NCBI GenBank assembly: GCA_025363575.1
Contig: JANYDM010000002.1
Location: 1 to 51,576, forward strand
DNA: 51,576 bases
Reading direction: 5' to 3'
Source: Betaproteobacteria bacterium
GTDB lineage: Bacteria > Pseudomonadota > Gammaproteobacteria > Burkholderiales > SG8-41
A program made the position numbers and the translations under genes. A model generated the notes under the pieces. The model did not search any database and had not been told where the DNA came from. It was given only the letters and a program-made list of their open reading frames with translations. Positions 7,440 through 15,612 of this stretch are shown here, one piece after another (position 1 is the stretch's first letter; each line of letters opens with the position of its first letter).

Positions 7440-8450
7440 ATGAAAAAAATATTGTCATTTGCAGCGGTCGCCACTTTTTTCGGCTGCGCACCCGCGCCAA
7501 TTGCGCTAAAAGACATGGGCTCGTTCCACGTCGGCGGGCGCGAGATCGTCGTCTCCGGCAAGCCGGTCAAGGAAGTGACGTTCGCGCCGGGCGGCGTGCC
7601 GGCGAAAGTCGACCCGAACGGTGTCTATCAGGTTGAGCAGATGTACGTGCAGTATTTCGTGCCGCAAAACGAGCGCGGCACGCTGCCGCTGCTGATGTGG
7701 CACGGCGGCGGGTTGACGGGCGTCACGTACGAGACGACGCCGGACGGGCGCGAAGGCTGGCTTAATTACTTCATCAAAAAAGGCTGGACGGTCTATAACT
7801 CCGATGCCGTGGAGCGCGGCCGCGCGGGCTGGACGAACGAGTTCAAAGGCGAGCCGGTATTCCTGACCAAGGAAAATCCGTTCGAGCGCTTTCGCATAGG
7901 CACGGGCGCGGGTTCGTACAACAAAGACCCGGCGAAAATGAAAGCGCAGCCCGGCAGCCAGTTTCCGCTCGAGGGCTACGACAATTTCACCAAGCAGGGC
8001 GTGCCGCGCTGGACGACGACTGACGACGCGATCATCGCTGCGTATATCGCGCTCGTCGACAAAGTTTGTCCCTGTGTAGTCCTCGTGCACTCGCAGGCGG
8101 GGCAGTTCGGGCAGAAGGTCGCGCAGGCGCGCCCCGACAAGGTGAAAGCACTGGTGCTCGTCGAGCCGGCGGGCACCGGCGATCCCAGGCAACTCGACAA
8201 ACTGAAGAACACCCCCATCCTGACGGTATACGGCGACTTTATCGAGCAGGACTCGCGCTGGCCGACGATACGCGCAAATCAGCTCGCGCAGCTTGAGCAG
8301 GTGCGCTCAGCGGGCGGCAGGTACGACGTGGTCAATCTTCCGCTGATCGGCATCAAAGGCAATTCGCACATGATGATGATGGACAAGAACAACCTGCAGG
8401 TCGCGGACGTGATCCAGGGCTGGTTGGAAAAGCAAGGGATGTATAAGTGA
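7440..8450 (+). CDS. Secreted or lipoprotein alpha/beta hydrolase
   Basis: A 336-residue alpha/beta-hydrolase-fold esterase-like protein. A hydrophobic N-terminus ends in FFGC (C16), a slightly atypical lipobox, so it may be a lipoprotein; otherwise it is periplasmic. The oxyanion region is LLMWHGGGLTG, the nucleophile Ser is in VHSQAGQFG (about residue 220), and the catalytic His is probably in KGNSHMMMMD near residue 311. It matches a family of periplasmic hydrolases often found with Bug proteins in Burkholderiales; this association is from memory. GGAGG precedes the ATG by five bases. The substrate is unknown. Confidence 0.85.
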   Translation: MKKILSFAAVATFFGCAPAPIALKDMGSFHVGGREIVVSGKPVKEVTFAPGGVPAKVDPNGVYQVEQMYVQYFVPQNERGTLPLLMWHGGGLTGVTYETTPDGREGWLNYFIKKGWTVYNSDAVERGRAGWTNEFKGEPVFLTKENPFERFRIGTGAGSYNKDPAKMKAQPGSQFPLEGYDNFTKQGVPRWTTTDDAIIAAYIALVDKVCPCVVLVHSQAGQFGQKVAQARPDKVKALVLVEPAGTGDPRQLDKLKNTPILTVYGDFIEQDSRWPTIRANQLAQLEQVRSAGGRYDVVNLPLIGIKGNSHMMMMDKNNLQVADVIQGWLEKQGMYK

Positions 8451-8484
8451 GTATGCAGGATTTGGGAGCCGGGATTCGATAGCC

Positions 8485-9213
8485 ATGCGCGTCGGATTGT
8501 TCGTTACCTGCCTCGTCGATATGATGCGCCCCCGCATCGGCTTCGCGGCGCTGAAGCTGCTCGAGGGCGCGGGCTGCGAAGTCACTGTGCCGTCGACGCA
8601 GACATGCTGCGGACAGCCGGGCTATAACTCGGGCGACCGCAAATCAGCGCTGGCGCTCGCGCGTAAAGTGCTCGCCGAATTCGAGGCGTGCGAGTACGTG
8701 GTGGCGCCATCGGGATCGTGCGCCGGCATGATACGCGCGCACTATCCCGATCTGTTCGCAGACGATGCGACTGAACTTGAGCGCGTGCAAAACCTTTGCG
8801 CGAAGACTTATGAACTGACGGACTTCCTGCACAACGTCGCGAAACTCGGGAGCGTTGATGCCAGCTTCGACGGCACTATTACTTATCACGACTCGTGCTC
8901 GGGGCTGCGCGAGCTGGGCGTGAAAGCGCAGCCGCGCGCGCTGCTGGCGAAAGTCGGCGGACTCAAGCTGGTCGAGATGAATGAAGCGGAAACGTGCTGC
9001 GGCTTTGGCGGCACATTTGCCATCAAATTCGGCGACATCTCCACGCGCATTGCCGACAACAAGTGCGAAAATGCGCTGGCGACCGGCGCCGATGCCATCG
9101 TGCTCGGCGATCTCGGCTGCATGCTCAATATCGAGGGGCGCCTGCGCCGCAAGGGCGATACCAAAACGCAGGTGCTGCACGTGGCGGAAGTGCTCGCCGG
9201 AAAAAAATTCTAG
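8485..9213 (+). CDS. lutA: LutA-type (Fe-S)-binding subunit of L-lactate oxidation
   Basis: A 242-residue CCG-domain protein matching LutA/YkgE, a subunit of the LutABC iron-sulfur complex that oxidises L-lactate to pyruvate. The two cysteine-rich CCG motifs are at residues 41-43 (QTCCGQPGYNSGD) and 171-173 (ETCCGFGGTFAIK), with further Cys at C79 (GSCAG) and C138 (HDSCSG). Length is normal. lutB and lutC are not adjacent: they lie at 36612 and 39635 in the same orientation. The ribosome site is weak (GGAG about 13 bases upstream). It lies 34 bp after the hydrolase gene and may be co-transcribed with it. Confidence 0.9.
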   Translation: MRVGLFVTCLVDMMRPRIGFAALKLLEGAGCEVTVPSTQTCCGQPGYNSGDRKSALALARKVLAEFEACEYVVAPSGSCAGMIRAHYPDLFADDATELERVQNLCAKTYELTDFLHNVAKLGSVDASFDGTITYHDSCSGLRELGVKAQPRALLAKVGGLKLVEMNEAETCCGFGGTFAIKFGDISTRIADNKCENALATGADAIVLGDLGCMLNIEGRLRRKGDTKTQVLHVAEVLAGKKF

Positions 9214-9240
9214 AACTCATCTCAAAAATCAAGAAATCAG

Positions 9241-9398
9241 GCGCAGATGAACGCAGATAAATTATTTTCAATACCCCCGTGAGAGGTACGCCGATGAAAA
9301 TTGAATTTTTATGAGCCACAGATGAACACAGATGAAAGACAAACCCGTTAACGAAGCTTTGAGCGTTATCTGTGTTCATCGTGTTTACCTGTGGCTAA
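9241..9398. repeat. Tandem/inverted repeats, CAGATGAAC type
   Basis: Forward copies of the roughly 10-bp word CAGATGAACG/A occur at 9241-9260 (GCGCAGATGAACGCAGATAA) and 9311-9340. An inverted copy follows at 9365-9398 (GTTATCTGTGTTCATCGTGT plus TTACCTGTGGCTA). The word is related to the GCAGATAAAC repeats at 4271-4544. The block fills the gap between lutA and the ketopantoate reductase gene. Confidence 0.82.
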
Positions 9399-9425
9399 AA
9401 TCTGTTTTTGAGAAAACCTCTAAAA

Positions 9426-10358
9426 ATGAAAATTGCAGTGATGGGTTCGGGCGGCGTCGGCGGCTTTTACGGCGGGCGGCTGGCAAATGCCGGATGCGAC
9501 GTGCACTTTGTCGCGCGCGGCGCGCATCTGGCGGCGATGCGCGAGCATGGCCTGACGATAGAGAACAAGGAGCAGGGCGCCATACACGTCGCCAAAGTGA
9601 ACGTGACCGACGATCCGTCCACCATCGGCACGGCCGACGTCGTCATCATCGCCGTCAAATTGAAGGACACCGCCGCAGCGGCGCAGGCGGTGAAATCCAT
9701 CGTCGGGCCGCATACCGCGCTGCTGTCGCTCCAAAACGGCGTCATCAAGGACGACATTTTGCGGCAGTACTATCCCGCGGCGCAGATCATGGGGGGCGTA
9801 GCGTACGTCGCGACGCATGTCGCGCGGCCGGGCGTCATTCTGCAAGTCGGCGCCATGCAGCGCATTGTGTTCGGCGAATATGACGGCAAGCCATCCGCCC
9901 GCGAGAAGACCCTGCTCGAGGCGCTCCTGCGCGCTGGCATCAAGGCCGAGCTGTCCGACGACATACGGCGCACCTTGTGGGAGAAATACAGTTTCCTGGT
10001 CGGCCTCTCGGGCACGACGACGACCATGCGCTCGACGATAGGCCCGATACGCAGCAATCCGCGCACGCGCGCTTTTCTTCATGAGCTGTTCAAGGAAGTG
10101 GTCGCGGTCGGCCGCGCGCATGGCGTGGCACTGCCGGCGGATTATGCCGACGACCGTCTCAAGTTCGGCGACAGCGTGCCGGCGACCATGACCTCGTCGA
10201 TGCACCACGATCTCGAGCGCGGCAACCCGCTCGAAGTCGAATGGCTGTCGGGCGGCGTTGTTACGCTGGGCGCAGCGGTTGGCGTGCCGACCCCGGCGAA
10301 CCGTGCGGTGTGGGACATGCTGGCCTTGTATGCCGAGGGACGTCCACCAGCGGCATGA
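9426..10358 (+). CDS. panE: 2-dehydropantoate 2-reductase (ketopantoate reductase family)
   Basis: A 310-residue NADPH-dependent reductase of the ApbA/PanE family, which reduces ketopantoate to pantoate in coenzyme A synthesis. The N-terminal Rossmann motif is GSGGVGGFYGG (residues 8-18), followed by the catalytic-Lys region AVKLKDT, the LQNG motif, KYSFLVG and the C-terminal SSMHHDLERG-x-P-x-E-x-WLSG, all typical. ATG at 9426 is chosen over an upstream TTG at 9408, because the N-terminal beta strand begins at once. Family members are often paralogous 2-oxo-acid reductases, so pantothenate synthesis is likely but not certain. Its stop overlaps the next start (ATGA). Confidence 0.85.
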   Translation: MKIAVMGSGGVGGFYGGRLANAGCDVHFVARGAHLAAMREHGLTIENKEQGAIHVAKVNVTDDPSTIGTADVVIIAVKLKDTAAAAQAVKSIVGPHTALLSLQNGVIKDDILRQYYPAAQIMGGVAYVATHVARPGVILQVGAMQRIVFGEYDGKPSAREKTLLEALLRAGIKAELSDDIRRTLWEKYSFLVGLSGTTTTMRSTIGPIRSNPRTRAFLHELFKEVVAVGRAHGVALPADYADDRLKFGDSVPATMTSSMHHDLERGNPLEVEWLSGGVVTLGAAVGVPTPANRAVWDMLALYAEGRPPAA

Positions 10359-11458
10359 GCGGCGTGAACGCTCCTGCGCTGAGGGTGCGTGCGCTACGCG
10401 CCGTCGCCGTCGAGGTGCCGATGCGCTATGTATTAGGCACGAGTGCTGCGGCGATACGCACGGCGCCGCTGCTGCTCATTGACGTCGAGACGGAAGACGG
10501 CATCACCGGCCGTACGTATCTCTTTTGCTATCTGCGCGCCGCGGCGCCGGCGATAGCGAGCTTGCTGGGTGAGGTCGAGCGCGCGACGCGCGGTGAACGC
10601 ATCGACCCGCCGGCGTTGTGGGCGTTGTTGTCGAAACGTTTTCGCCTGATCGGCGTGCAGGGCATTGTGCGCATGGCGATGGCGGGTTTCGATACCGCGT
10701 GCTGGGACGCGCTGGCGATCGCCGCCGGCGTGCCGCTGGTTACCTATTTAGGCGGTTCGCCGCGGCCCATTCCAGCTTACAACAGCTGCGGGCTCGGCCT
10801 CATGGCGCCAGCGGCGCTGGCCGACGAAGCAGAGAAATTGCTGGCCGGCGGATTCGGCGCGGTGAAACTGCGCCTCGGCTATCCGACGCTGGAAGAAGAC
10901 ATCGCTGCGCTGCACGCTGTGAAAAAGCGCGTGCCCGAGTCCATCAAGATCATGGTGGATTTCAACCAGGCGCTGTCCGTCGACGAAGCGTTGCGGCGCG
11001 GACGCGCGCTCGACAGTGCGGGCATCTATTGGATCGAGGAGCCGCTGCGCCACGACGACTATCGCGGCTGTGCAATGCTCGCGCGTGAGCTGACTACGCC
11101 GCTCCAGATCGGCGAGAACTTCTCCGAGCCGCGCGCGATGGAAGAGGCGCTGGACATGCAGGCGTGCGATTACGTAATGCCGGATCTCGAGCGGATTGGC
11201 GGAGTGACCGGCTGGAGAGGCGCGGCTGCGCTTGCCGCGGCGCGCGCGGTGCCGATGTCATCGCATTTGTTTCCGGAAGTCAGCGCGCATCTGCTGGCGG
11301 TGACGCCGACCGCGCACTGGCTCGAATACGTGGATTGGGCCGACGCCATCGTCGAAGAGCCGCTGCGCATCATTGGCGGTAATGCGGTGATACCGGCGCG
11401 GCCCGGCAACGGACTTGCATGGAACAAGCAGGCGGTGGAGCGCTACCGCCTGCAGTAG
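10355..11458 (+). CDS. Mandelate racemase-like enolase-superfamily enzyme
   Basis: A 367-residue enzyme of the mandelate racemase subgroup. Compared from memory with Pseudomonas putida mandelate racemase, the active-site positions match with a constant +7 offset: K171 (K164), D202, N204, E228 and E254 (metal site), D277-H304 dyad, and E324 (E317). The one difference is R173 where the racemase has its acid/base K166 (KLR instead of KxK). The C-terminal half (GYP-TLEED, GGVTGW, MSSHLFPE-SAHLLA, TAHWLE, GGNAVIP) is especially similar. It may racemise, epimerise or dehydrate a 2-hydroxy acid. The start overlaps the panE stop, so the two are translationally coupled. Confidence 0.85.
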   Translation: MSGVNAPALRVRALRAVAVEVPMRYVLGTSAAAIRTAPLLLIDVETEDGITGRTYLFCYLRAAAPAIASLLGEVERATRGERIDPPALWALLSKRFRLIGVQGIVRMAMAGFDTACWDALAIAAGVPLVTYLGGSPRPIPAYNSCGLGLMAPAALADEAEKLLAGGFGAVKLRLGYPTLEEDIAALHAVKKRVPESIKIMVDFNQALSVDEALRRGRALDSAGIYWIEEPLRHDDYRGCAMLARELTTPLQIGENFSEPRAMEEALDMQACDYVMPDLERIGGVTGWRGAAALAAARAVPMSSHLFPEVSAHLLAVTPTAHWLEYVDWADAIVEEPLRIIGGNAVIPARPGNGLAWNKQAVERYRLQ

Positions 11459-11494
11459 CGGCGCGTATGCGCCGTGGCGCGAACGCCGGCTACT
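11454..11494. terminator. Possible bidirectional hairpin between convergent genes
   Basis: AGTAGCGGCG (11454-11463) pairs with CGCCGGCTACT (11484-11494) with one bulged G, and the loop contains further GC-rich pairing. It spans the stop codons of the rightward racemase-like gene and the leftward small membrane gene. A T-rich run follows only weakly. Confidence 0.35.
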
Positions 11495-11684
11495 CTTCCT
11501 TGTTGTTCTTGTGCCGCCACCACATGTAGCCGAAGAATCCGGCGCACAGGCCGATAAACAGCACGAAGAAAATCGTGATGCCGACGACGTCGGTGGTCGC
11601 CGGCGGCGGGGCATCTTTGACGTCTTCGGCAAAAGCCGCGGCCATCGCGAGGAAAGAGCAAAGTCCGTACACAAGTCTGTTCAT
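11490..11684 (-). CDS. Small single-span membrane protein
   Basis: A 64-residue protein with an N-terminal signal-like stretch (MNRLVYGLCSFLAMAAAFAE), a Pro/Ala/Thr linker and a second hydrophobic helix (about residues 34-54) ending in a basic, Asn-rich tail (WWRHKNNKEE). AGGAG lies seven bases before the ATG at 11684, which decides this start over an in-frame ATG 39 bases upstream. I do not recognise the family. It is divergent from another small membrane gene at 11880. Confidence 0.65.
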   Translation of the reverse strand: MNRLVYGLCSFLAMAAAFAEDVKDAPPPATTDVVGITIFFVLFIGLCAGFFGYMWWRHKNNKEE

Positions 11685-11879
11685 GAGAGTCTCCTGGGTC
11701 GGCCGGCGGTTCATCGATTTCATTGGCCGGTCATGCTTGCGGTATATTCACCCAGCAGTCTTACGGCAGGCTTACAGCGCGGCGCGCGGCGGTTGCGGTC
11801 TCGGCAACGCGCGGCTCGTCCCGGCCGGATTGCGCAATGCGGCAACTTTTGAAATCACATTTACCCGGGAGAAGAATAA

Positions 11880-12113
11880 ATGGAACACCTGAACCAGATA
11901 CTGTTTCTGATCGGCCTGCTGACCTGGATAGGCTGGGTGCTGTTCAAGCGGTATATCAATCCTGATCTTGATCATCACGAAACCAGCGAGCCGCCGACCG
12001 ATGCGCAGTTGCGCTGGCATATCTGGAACATGCGCAAGGACCTGTCGATGCTGGCCGTGACCAACTTCGCGGTGCTGCTCGTCCTGATTTTCGCGCTCGT
12101 GCTGAAATTCTAG
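11880..12113 (+). CDS. Small two-helix membrane protein
   Basis: A 77-residue protein with two predicted membrane helices: ILFLIGLLTWIGWVLF near the start and MLAVTNFAVLLVLIFALVLKF at the end. They are joined by a polar, acidic middle part (DLDHHETSEPPTDAQ). A purine-rich GGGAGAAG lies six bases before the ATG. I do not recognise the family. It is transcribed away from the 64-residue membrane protein with about 195 bp between starts, so they may share a control region; TATATT at 11741-11746 is a possible -10 element. Confidence 0.7.
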   Translation: MEHLNQILFLIGLLTWIGWVLFKRYINPDLDHHETSEPPTDAQLRWHIWNMRKDLSMLAVTNFAVLLVLIFALVLKF

Positions 12114-12128
12114 CCGCGCGTTGCCCGC

Positions 12129-12800
12129 TTAGAACGGCGTGGTCGGCAGCGCGGCCACACTGGCGATGAGGTGCGTGTGCGGCTCGCGTTCGAGCTGCTC
12201 TTTGCGATGCGCGCCTGAAAGCACGCCGACCACGTAGCGCGCGCCGGCGTTGCGGCCGGCCTGCAGATCGAGCACGGTGTCGCCCGCGCACATGACCTGA
12301 TGCACGCTGGTGACGCCGGTCAGCTCCATCGACCGGAAGATCAGATAAGGCGCTGGCCGCCCCTGCGCGACGTCGTCGCCGCAGACAATCGCGTCCGCCA
12401 CTCCGGTTTTCCAGCCGACAGCCTCGACGATGAGATCGGTCGTCATGCGGTCAAAGCCGGTATTCAGTGCGATCTTGATGCCGCGCGCGCGCAACCACTC
12501 AAACGTGGACGCGGCGCCGGCAATCGGTTTCACGCCGCCGGATTTGAAGAGCCCGCCGAGATAATCGCGAAAGTCGTTGAAGATCTTGTCGGTCAGCGCG
12601 TCGATGCCTTCATTGTGGTGAGCGCTGACAAAGTGGCGGATGGCATCGCGTTTCGATGCGCCGCGCACGGCGCGCAGAGCATCGTCGGTAATCGTGATGC
12701 CGTGCTGTTTAAGGACGGTCGTGAAGGCGGCGGGTACCTGGCCGCTGTCCTCTATGGTCGTGCCTGCCATGTCGAATATGGCGAGTGCAATGTCTTTCAT
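12129..12800 (-). CDS. Phosphonatase-like HAD hydrolase
   Basis: A 223-residue HAD-superfamily hydrolase of the phosphonatase-like type. HAD motif I is FDMAGTT with nucleophile D10; the cap carries RGASKRDAIRHF; motif II is ALNTGF; motif IV is CAGDTVLDLQAGRNAGA, followed by VVGVLSGAH, characteristic of phosphonatase-like proteins. True phosphonoacetaldehyde hydrolase uses a cap Lys as Schiff base; a Lys is present here (SKRD), but equivalence is uncertain. ATG at 12800 has AGGAA five bases upstream and is preferred to the ATG at 12818. No phn genes are in the window, so the role is open. Confidence 0.82.
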   Translation of the reverse strand: MKDIALAIFDMAGTTIEDSGQVPAAFTTVLKQHGITITDDALRAVRGASKRDAIRHFVSAHHNEGIDALTDKIFNDFRDYLGGLFKSGGVKPIAGAASTFEWLRARGIKIALNTGFDRMTTDLIVEAVGWKTGVADAIVCGDDVAQGRPAPYLIFRSMELTGVTSVHQVMCAGDTVLDLQAGRNAGARYVVGVLSGAHRKEQLEREPHTHLIASVAALPTTPF

Positions 12801-13024
12801 AAATTTCCTAGATGCCATCGGGCTCAGCTTGCTGGCGGCATATCTTACAATGCTGCCGTCTTATTACCGCGCCAGTGTGACTTAATGGGCACGCACCTTA
12901 CAAAGCGTTACGAACGCAAACAATTTGTACGTAGCCTTGTGCGGCGTGCCGGCGTTTAATAAATCAGGCGCCCATGAAGCGCGGGCCGTCCGAATCCGCA
13001 CTCAAATTTTTTTTGGAGAACAAT

Positions 13025-13612
13025 ATGAAAACAACCCATAGCCTCATCGCACTTGCAATTGTAGCCGCCTTTCCGCTGTGCGTTTCGGCCCAGACCACCG
13101 GGTCGGAGGTGCAGCGCGACGTCAACCAGCAACAGCGCATCGAGCAGGGCCTGCAGTCGGGCCAACTGACGACGCGCGAAGCCGCCAAGCTCGAGAAGGA
13201 AGAGTCGAACGTCAACCGCATGGAATCGCGCGCGCTGAAAAACGGTACGCTGTCAGACGCGGAGAAGGCACGGATCAATCGCGCCCAAAACCGGGTGAGC
13301 GCCGAAATCAATCGCGACAAGAACAATGCGCAGACCGGCAACCCGAATTCGGCATCGTCGCAGCGCATGCAGGCGGACGTGCAGCGCAACGTTAACCAGG
13401 AAAAACGCATCGAGCAGGGTGTGCAGTCGGGCCAGCTTACGAATCGTGAAGCCGGCAAGCTCGAAGCGGGCCAGGCCAAAGTCGACCGCCGCGAAGCCCG
13501 CGCCGGCGCGGACGGGCATGTAGGACGCGCGGAACAACGCGGCATCCAAACGGCTGAAAATCGCCAGAGCCGCCAGATCTTCAATCAAAAGCATGACGGT
13601 CAGCGGCGCTAA
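13025..13612 (+). CDS. Secreted helical-repeat protein
   Basis: A 195-residue exported protein: a Sec signal peptide (cleavage after CVSAQ) and a mature part rich in Gln, Arg, Asn and Glu. Two repeats are visible, each starting VQR-x-VNQ-x-xRIEQG-x-QSGQLT-x-REA (about residues 30-105 and 113-195). GGAG lies six bases before the ATG at 13025; an in-frame ATG at 12974 lacks such support. The repeat is shared with the 114-residue protein at 19357. The structure is probably alpha-helical hairpins in the periplasm. The function is unknown. Confidence 0.75.
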   Translation: MKTTHSLIALAIVAAFPLCVSAQTTGSEVQRDVNQQQRIEQGLQSGQLTTREAAKLEKEESNVNRMESRALKNGTLSDAEKARINRAQNRVSAEINRDKNNAQTGNPNSASSQRMQADVQRNVNQEKRIEQGVQSGQLTNREAGKLEAGQAKVDRREARAGADGHVGRAEQRGIQTAENRQSRQIFNQKHDGQRR

Positions 13613-13635
13613 TTCATAGGCCTCAGCGGCAAAGG

Positions 13636-13668
13636 CGGGCTCCCTGCGGCGCAGCGGGAGCCCGTTTG
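13636..13668 (+). terminator. Intrinsic terminator
   Basis: CGGGCTCCC (13636-13644) pairs with GGGAGCCCG (13656-13664) around an 11-base loop. A short TTT and a further TTT follow. It sits 24 bases after the stop of the secreted repeat protein. Confidence 0.75.
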
Positions 13669-13742
13669 ACGTTTATGGGCGGACGTTCCAAGTGCGGCAC
13701 CGCACATACTGAAACAGCAGGCATGGTTTAGAGTTCCAAACT

Positions 13743-14675
13743 ATGGCTTCCTTGCGTGGTCTGAACCGGATGGACGAATTTTTTCACGCGCTTGCGCGCG
13801 GCTGGGTGCGATTGCTGTTTGCTGCAGTGTTGCTCGGCGGCACCACCGCGGCCGTTGCTGCAGATGCGAACACGGCAGGAAGCCTGCGCGCGAAATTCGC
13901 GACGCTGACCGGCGCGGCGGGCGGCAGCCAGTTCAAACGCCCGCTGTATCTCGATTCGGTCGAATCGGCGACCAACCTTCGCGGCGATATCTATGCGCTG
14001 GTCGACGCGCCGTTTCCCAGCGTCAATGCTGCGCTCAACGGCCCGGCGCACTGGTGCGATGTGATGATCCTGCACATCAACACTAAATATTGCGCCGTGT
14101 CCACCAATCCCACGGGCACCATGCTGATGGTGAACATCGGCAAGAAGACCGAGCAGCCACTGGCCGAGACTTCGCGCGTCGAGTTTGACTATCGTGTCAT
14201 GACGAGCAGCCCGGATTATTTCGCGGTCCAGCTCGCAGCGGCGACCGGTCCGTTTTCGACCAGCGATTACCGCATCGTGCTGGAGGCGGCACCGGCCGAC
14301 AATGGAAAATCCATTGTGCATCTCACGTATTCGTATGCTTACGGCTTTGCCGGACGCGTCGCCATGCAGGCGTACCTCGCGACGGCCGGCCGTGGCAAAG
14401 TGGGATTCACGGTAACCGGCAAGGAATCCGACGGCGCGCCGGCCTATATCAGCGGCGTACGCGGCGTGGTGGAGCGCAACACGATGCGCTATTTCCTTGC
14501 GATCGATGCCTATCTCGGCGCGCTCGCTGCGCCGAACGGGCAGCAGCTCGACCGGCGGCTGAACAACTGGTTCGACGCAACCGAAGCGTATCCGCTCCAG
14601 CTGCGCGAAGTCGACCGCGTTGCCTATGTGGAAATGAAACGCCGCGAGTACGTGCGCCAGCAAGGGGCGCAGTAA
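13743..14675 (+). CDS. Hypothetical exported protein
   Basis: A 310-residue protein with a hydrophobic segment at residues 24-41 ending AAVAAD, consistent with a signal peptide. The mature part is about 270 residues with alternating beta-strand-like patterns (SIVHLTYSYAYGF, KVGFTVTGK) and a helical C-terminus rich in Arg, Glu and Gln. Single Cys residues are in WCDVM and YCAVS. I do not recognise the family. ATG at 13743 is used; an ATG at 13770 would shorten the signal region. It converges with the DUF952 gene, only one base apart. Confidence 0.65.
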   Translation: MASLRGLNRMDEFFHALARGWVRLLFAAVLLGGTTAAVAADANTAGSLRAKFATLTGAAGGSQFKRPLYLDSVESATNLRGDIYALVDAPFPSVNAALNGPAHWCDVMILHINTKYCAVSTNPTGTMLMVNIGKKTEQPLAETSRVEFDYRVMTSSPDYFAVQLAAATGPFSTSDYRIVLEAAPADNGKSIVHLTYSYAYGFAGRVAMQAYLATAGRGKVGFTVTGKESDGAPAYISGVRGVVERNTMRYFLAIDAYLGALAAPNGQQLDRRLNNWFDATEAYPLQLREVDRVAYVEMKRREYVRQQGAQ

Positions 14676-14676
14676 G

Positions 14677-15036
14677 TCATTCCGGCGTTGCGGGCTGCAG
14701 CCCCGGCGGCAGCTCAAAGCTGCCGTCATCAAGCGGCGGGAAATCGTGCACGGCGGTCACCGCGACGATATCCAGTGCGCCATAAATATGCGGGAAGAGA
14801 TTCGTCCCGCCCTCGAGGTTTTCATAGCGGATTTCCGGCTTCACTTTATTCGTATCCACGCAGAGCAGCACCAGATCGCGACGGCCTTTGAATATGCGGT
14901 TGGCGGTTGCGATGACCTGCTGCTTGGTCGAGCAGTGGATGAAGCCCTCGGTGGCGAGGCTGTCGGCTGTGTACGAGCCGGCGGTGAGAGCGGAGCCCCA
15001 GTCGGTGTTGCGGGTGATGTGGTAAATGATGGGCAC
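14677..15036 (-). CDS. DUF952 domain-containing protein
   Basis: A 119-residue cytoplasmic protein matching the DUF952 family: the start IIYHIT-x-x-x-W, SLATEGFIHCSTKQQV, LVLLCVDTNKV, IRYENLEGGTNLFPHIYG and the VTAVHDFPP ending are all typical. The biochemical role of the family is unknown; it resembles a single-domain ADP-ribosyltransferase-like fold, which is a remembered suggestion and not visible here. The start is GTG at 15034-15036, with AAAGGAA eight bases upstream. Confidence 0.85.
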   Translation of the reverse strand: MPIIYHITRNTDWGSALTAGSYTADSLATEGFIHCSTKQQVIATANRIFKGRRDLVLLCVDTNKVKPEIRYENLEGGTNLFPHIYGALDIVAVTAVHDFPPLDDGSFELPPGLQPATPE

Positions 15037-15077
15037 TGAGCGTTCCTTTGTCGCCTGGCCGCGAAACGTCTACAAAC

Positions 15078-15100
15078 AAAAAGCCCCGCCGAGGCGAGGC
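15078..15100 (-). terminator. Intrinsic terminator on the minus strand
   Basis: Read on the minus strand, GCCTCGC, a CTCG loop and GCGGGGC (with one G-U pair) are followed by TTTTTGTTTG. It sits upstream of the DUF952 start, so it does not end that gene. It must serve a minus-strand transcript from the 15.1-15.6 kb region, where no minus-strand gene is visible. Confidence 0.6.
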
Positions 15101-15218
15101 TCAATGCTGGTGACGAGCGGACTTTAGACCCGTGCAATTATTGAGCCATCTGCCGGGACTGGTCAACTCGTGTTCTGAAGCTTAACGGCCTCAATTTCAC
15201 CCGGCGTAGAATGCCGCT

Positions 15219-15311
15219 ATGGAATCGGTCTTCATCGACTATATGATTTTCAAGTTCGTGTTGCTCGTCGTGTTGGCGTTCATCGGCGGGTTCATGGGCT
15301 GGATCGATTAG
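15219..15311 (+). CDS. Possible 30-residue membrane peptide
   Basis: An ATG frame encoding 30 residues, mostly one hydrophobic helix (FKFVLLVVLAFIGGFMGW) ending in Ile-Asp. No good ribosome site precedes it. The next tiny frame begins three bases after its stop. The composition is typical of small membrane proteins, but no family is recognised. Low confidence. Confidence 0.35.
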   Translation: MESVFIDYMIFKFVLLVVLAFIGGFMGWID

Positions 15312-15314
15312 CCT

Positions 15315-15449
15315 ATGGTCTGGCTCCCCATTGTTCTTAGACCGTTTGTCTTCCTGGCAAGCTTGGCCGCCTTGCTATTCATTTGTTATCTGATCATTTG
15401 GTACATGCCGGAAGGCACGTTGAAGCGCATCTTGCTGATTGACGTTTAG
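15315..15449 (+). CDS. Possible 44-residue membrane peptide
   Basis: An ATG frame encoding 44 residues with one hydrophobic helix (about residues 11-30) and a charged C-terminal tail (PEGTLKRILLIDV). It follows the 30-residue frame by three bases, so coupling is possible. The rest of the 15037-15612 gap shows only the minus-strand terminator. No family recognised. Confidence 0.35.
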   Translation: MVWLPIVLRPFVFLASLAALLFICYLIIWYMPEGTLKRILLIDV

Positions 15450-15612
15450 ATGGACCGTGCTTTATCGCCCGATCGGCGCTGATCTGGCGAGAGCAATGAG
15501 CGTTGTCGTACCCAGTCTGTCGGGCTGTTCGCTATGAGAATTGTTCGCGTTCTCGTTTCTTACGGCCGGATTTCCGTGCGCTATAGTCGCCTGTCATCTC
15601 CTGGCGCAGAAC

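Noticed and set aside
15105..15190. A tRNA-like segment near the minus-strand terminator (ends CACCA)
   Set aside because: Acceptor and T-arm pairing do not form, and no GTTCRA-type T loop is present.
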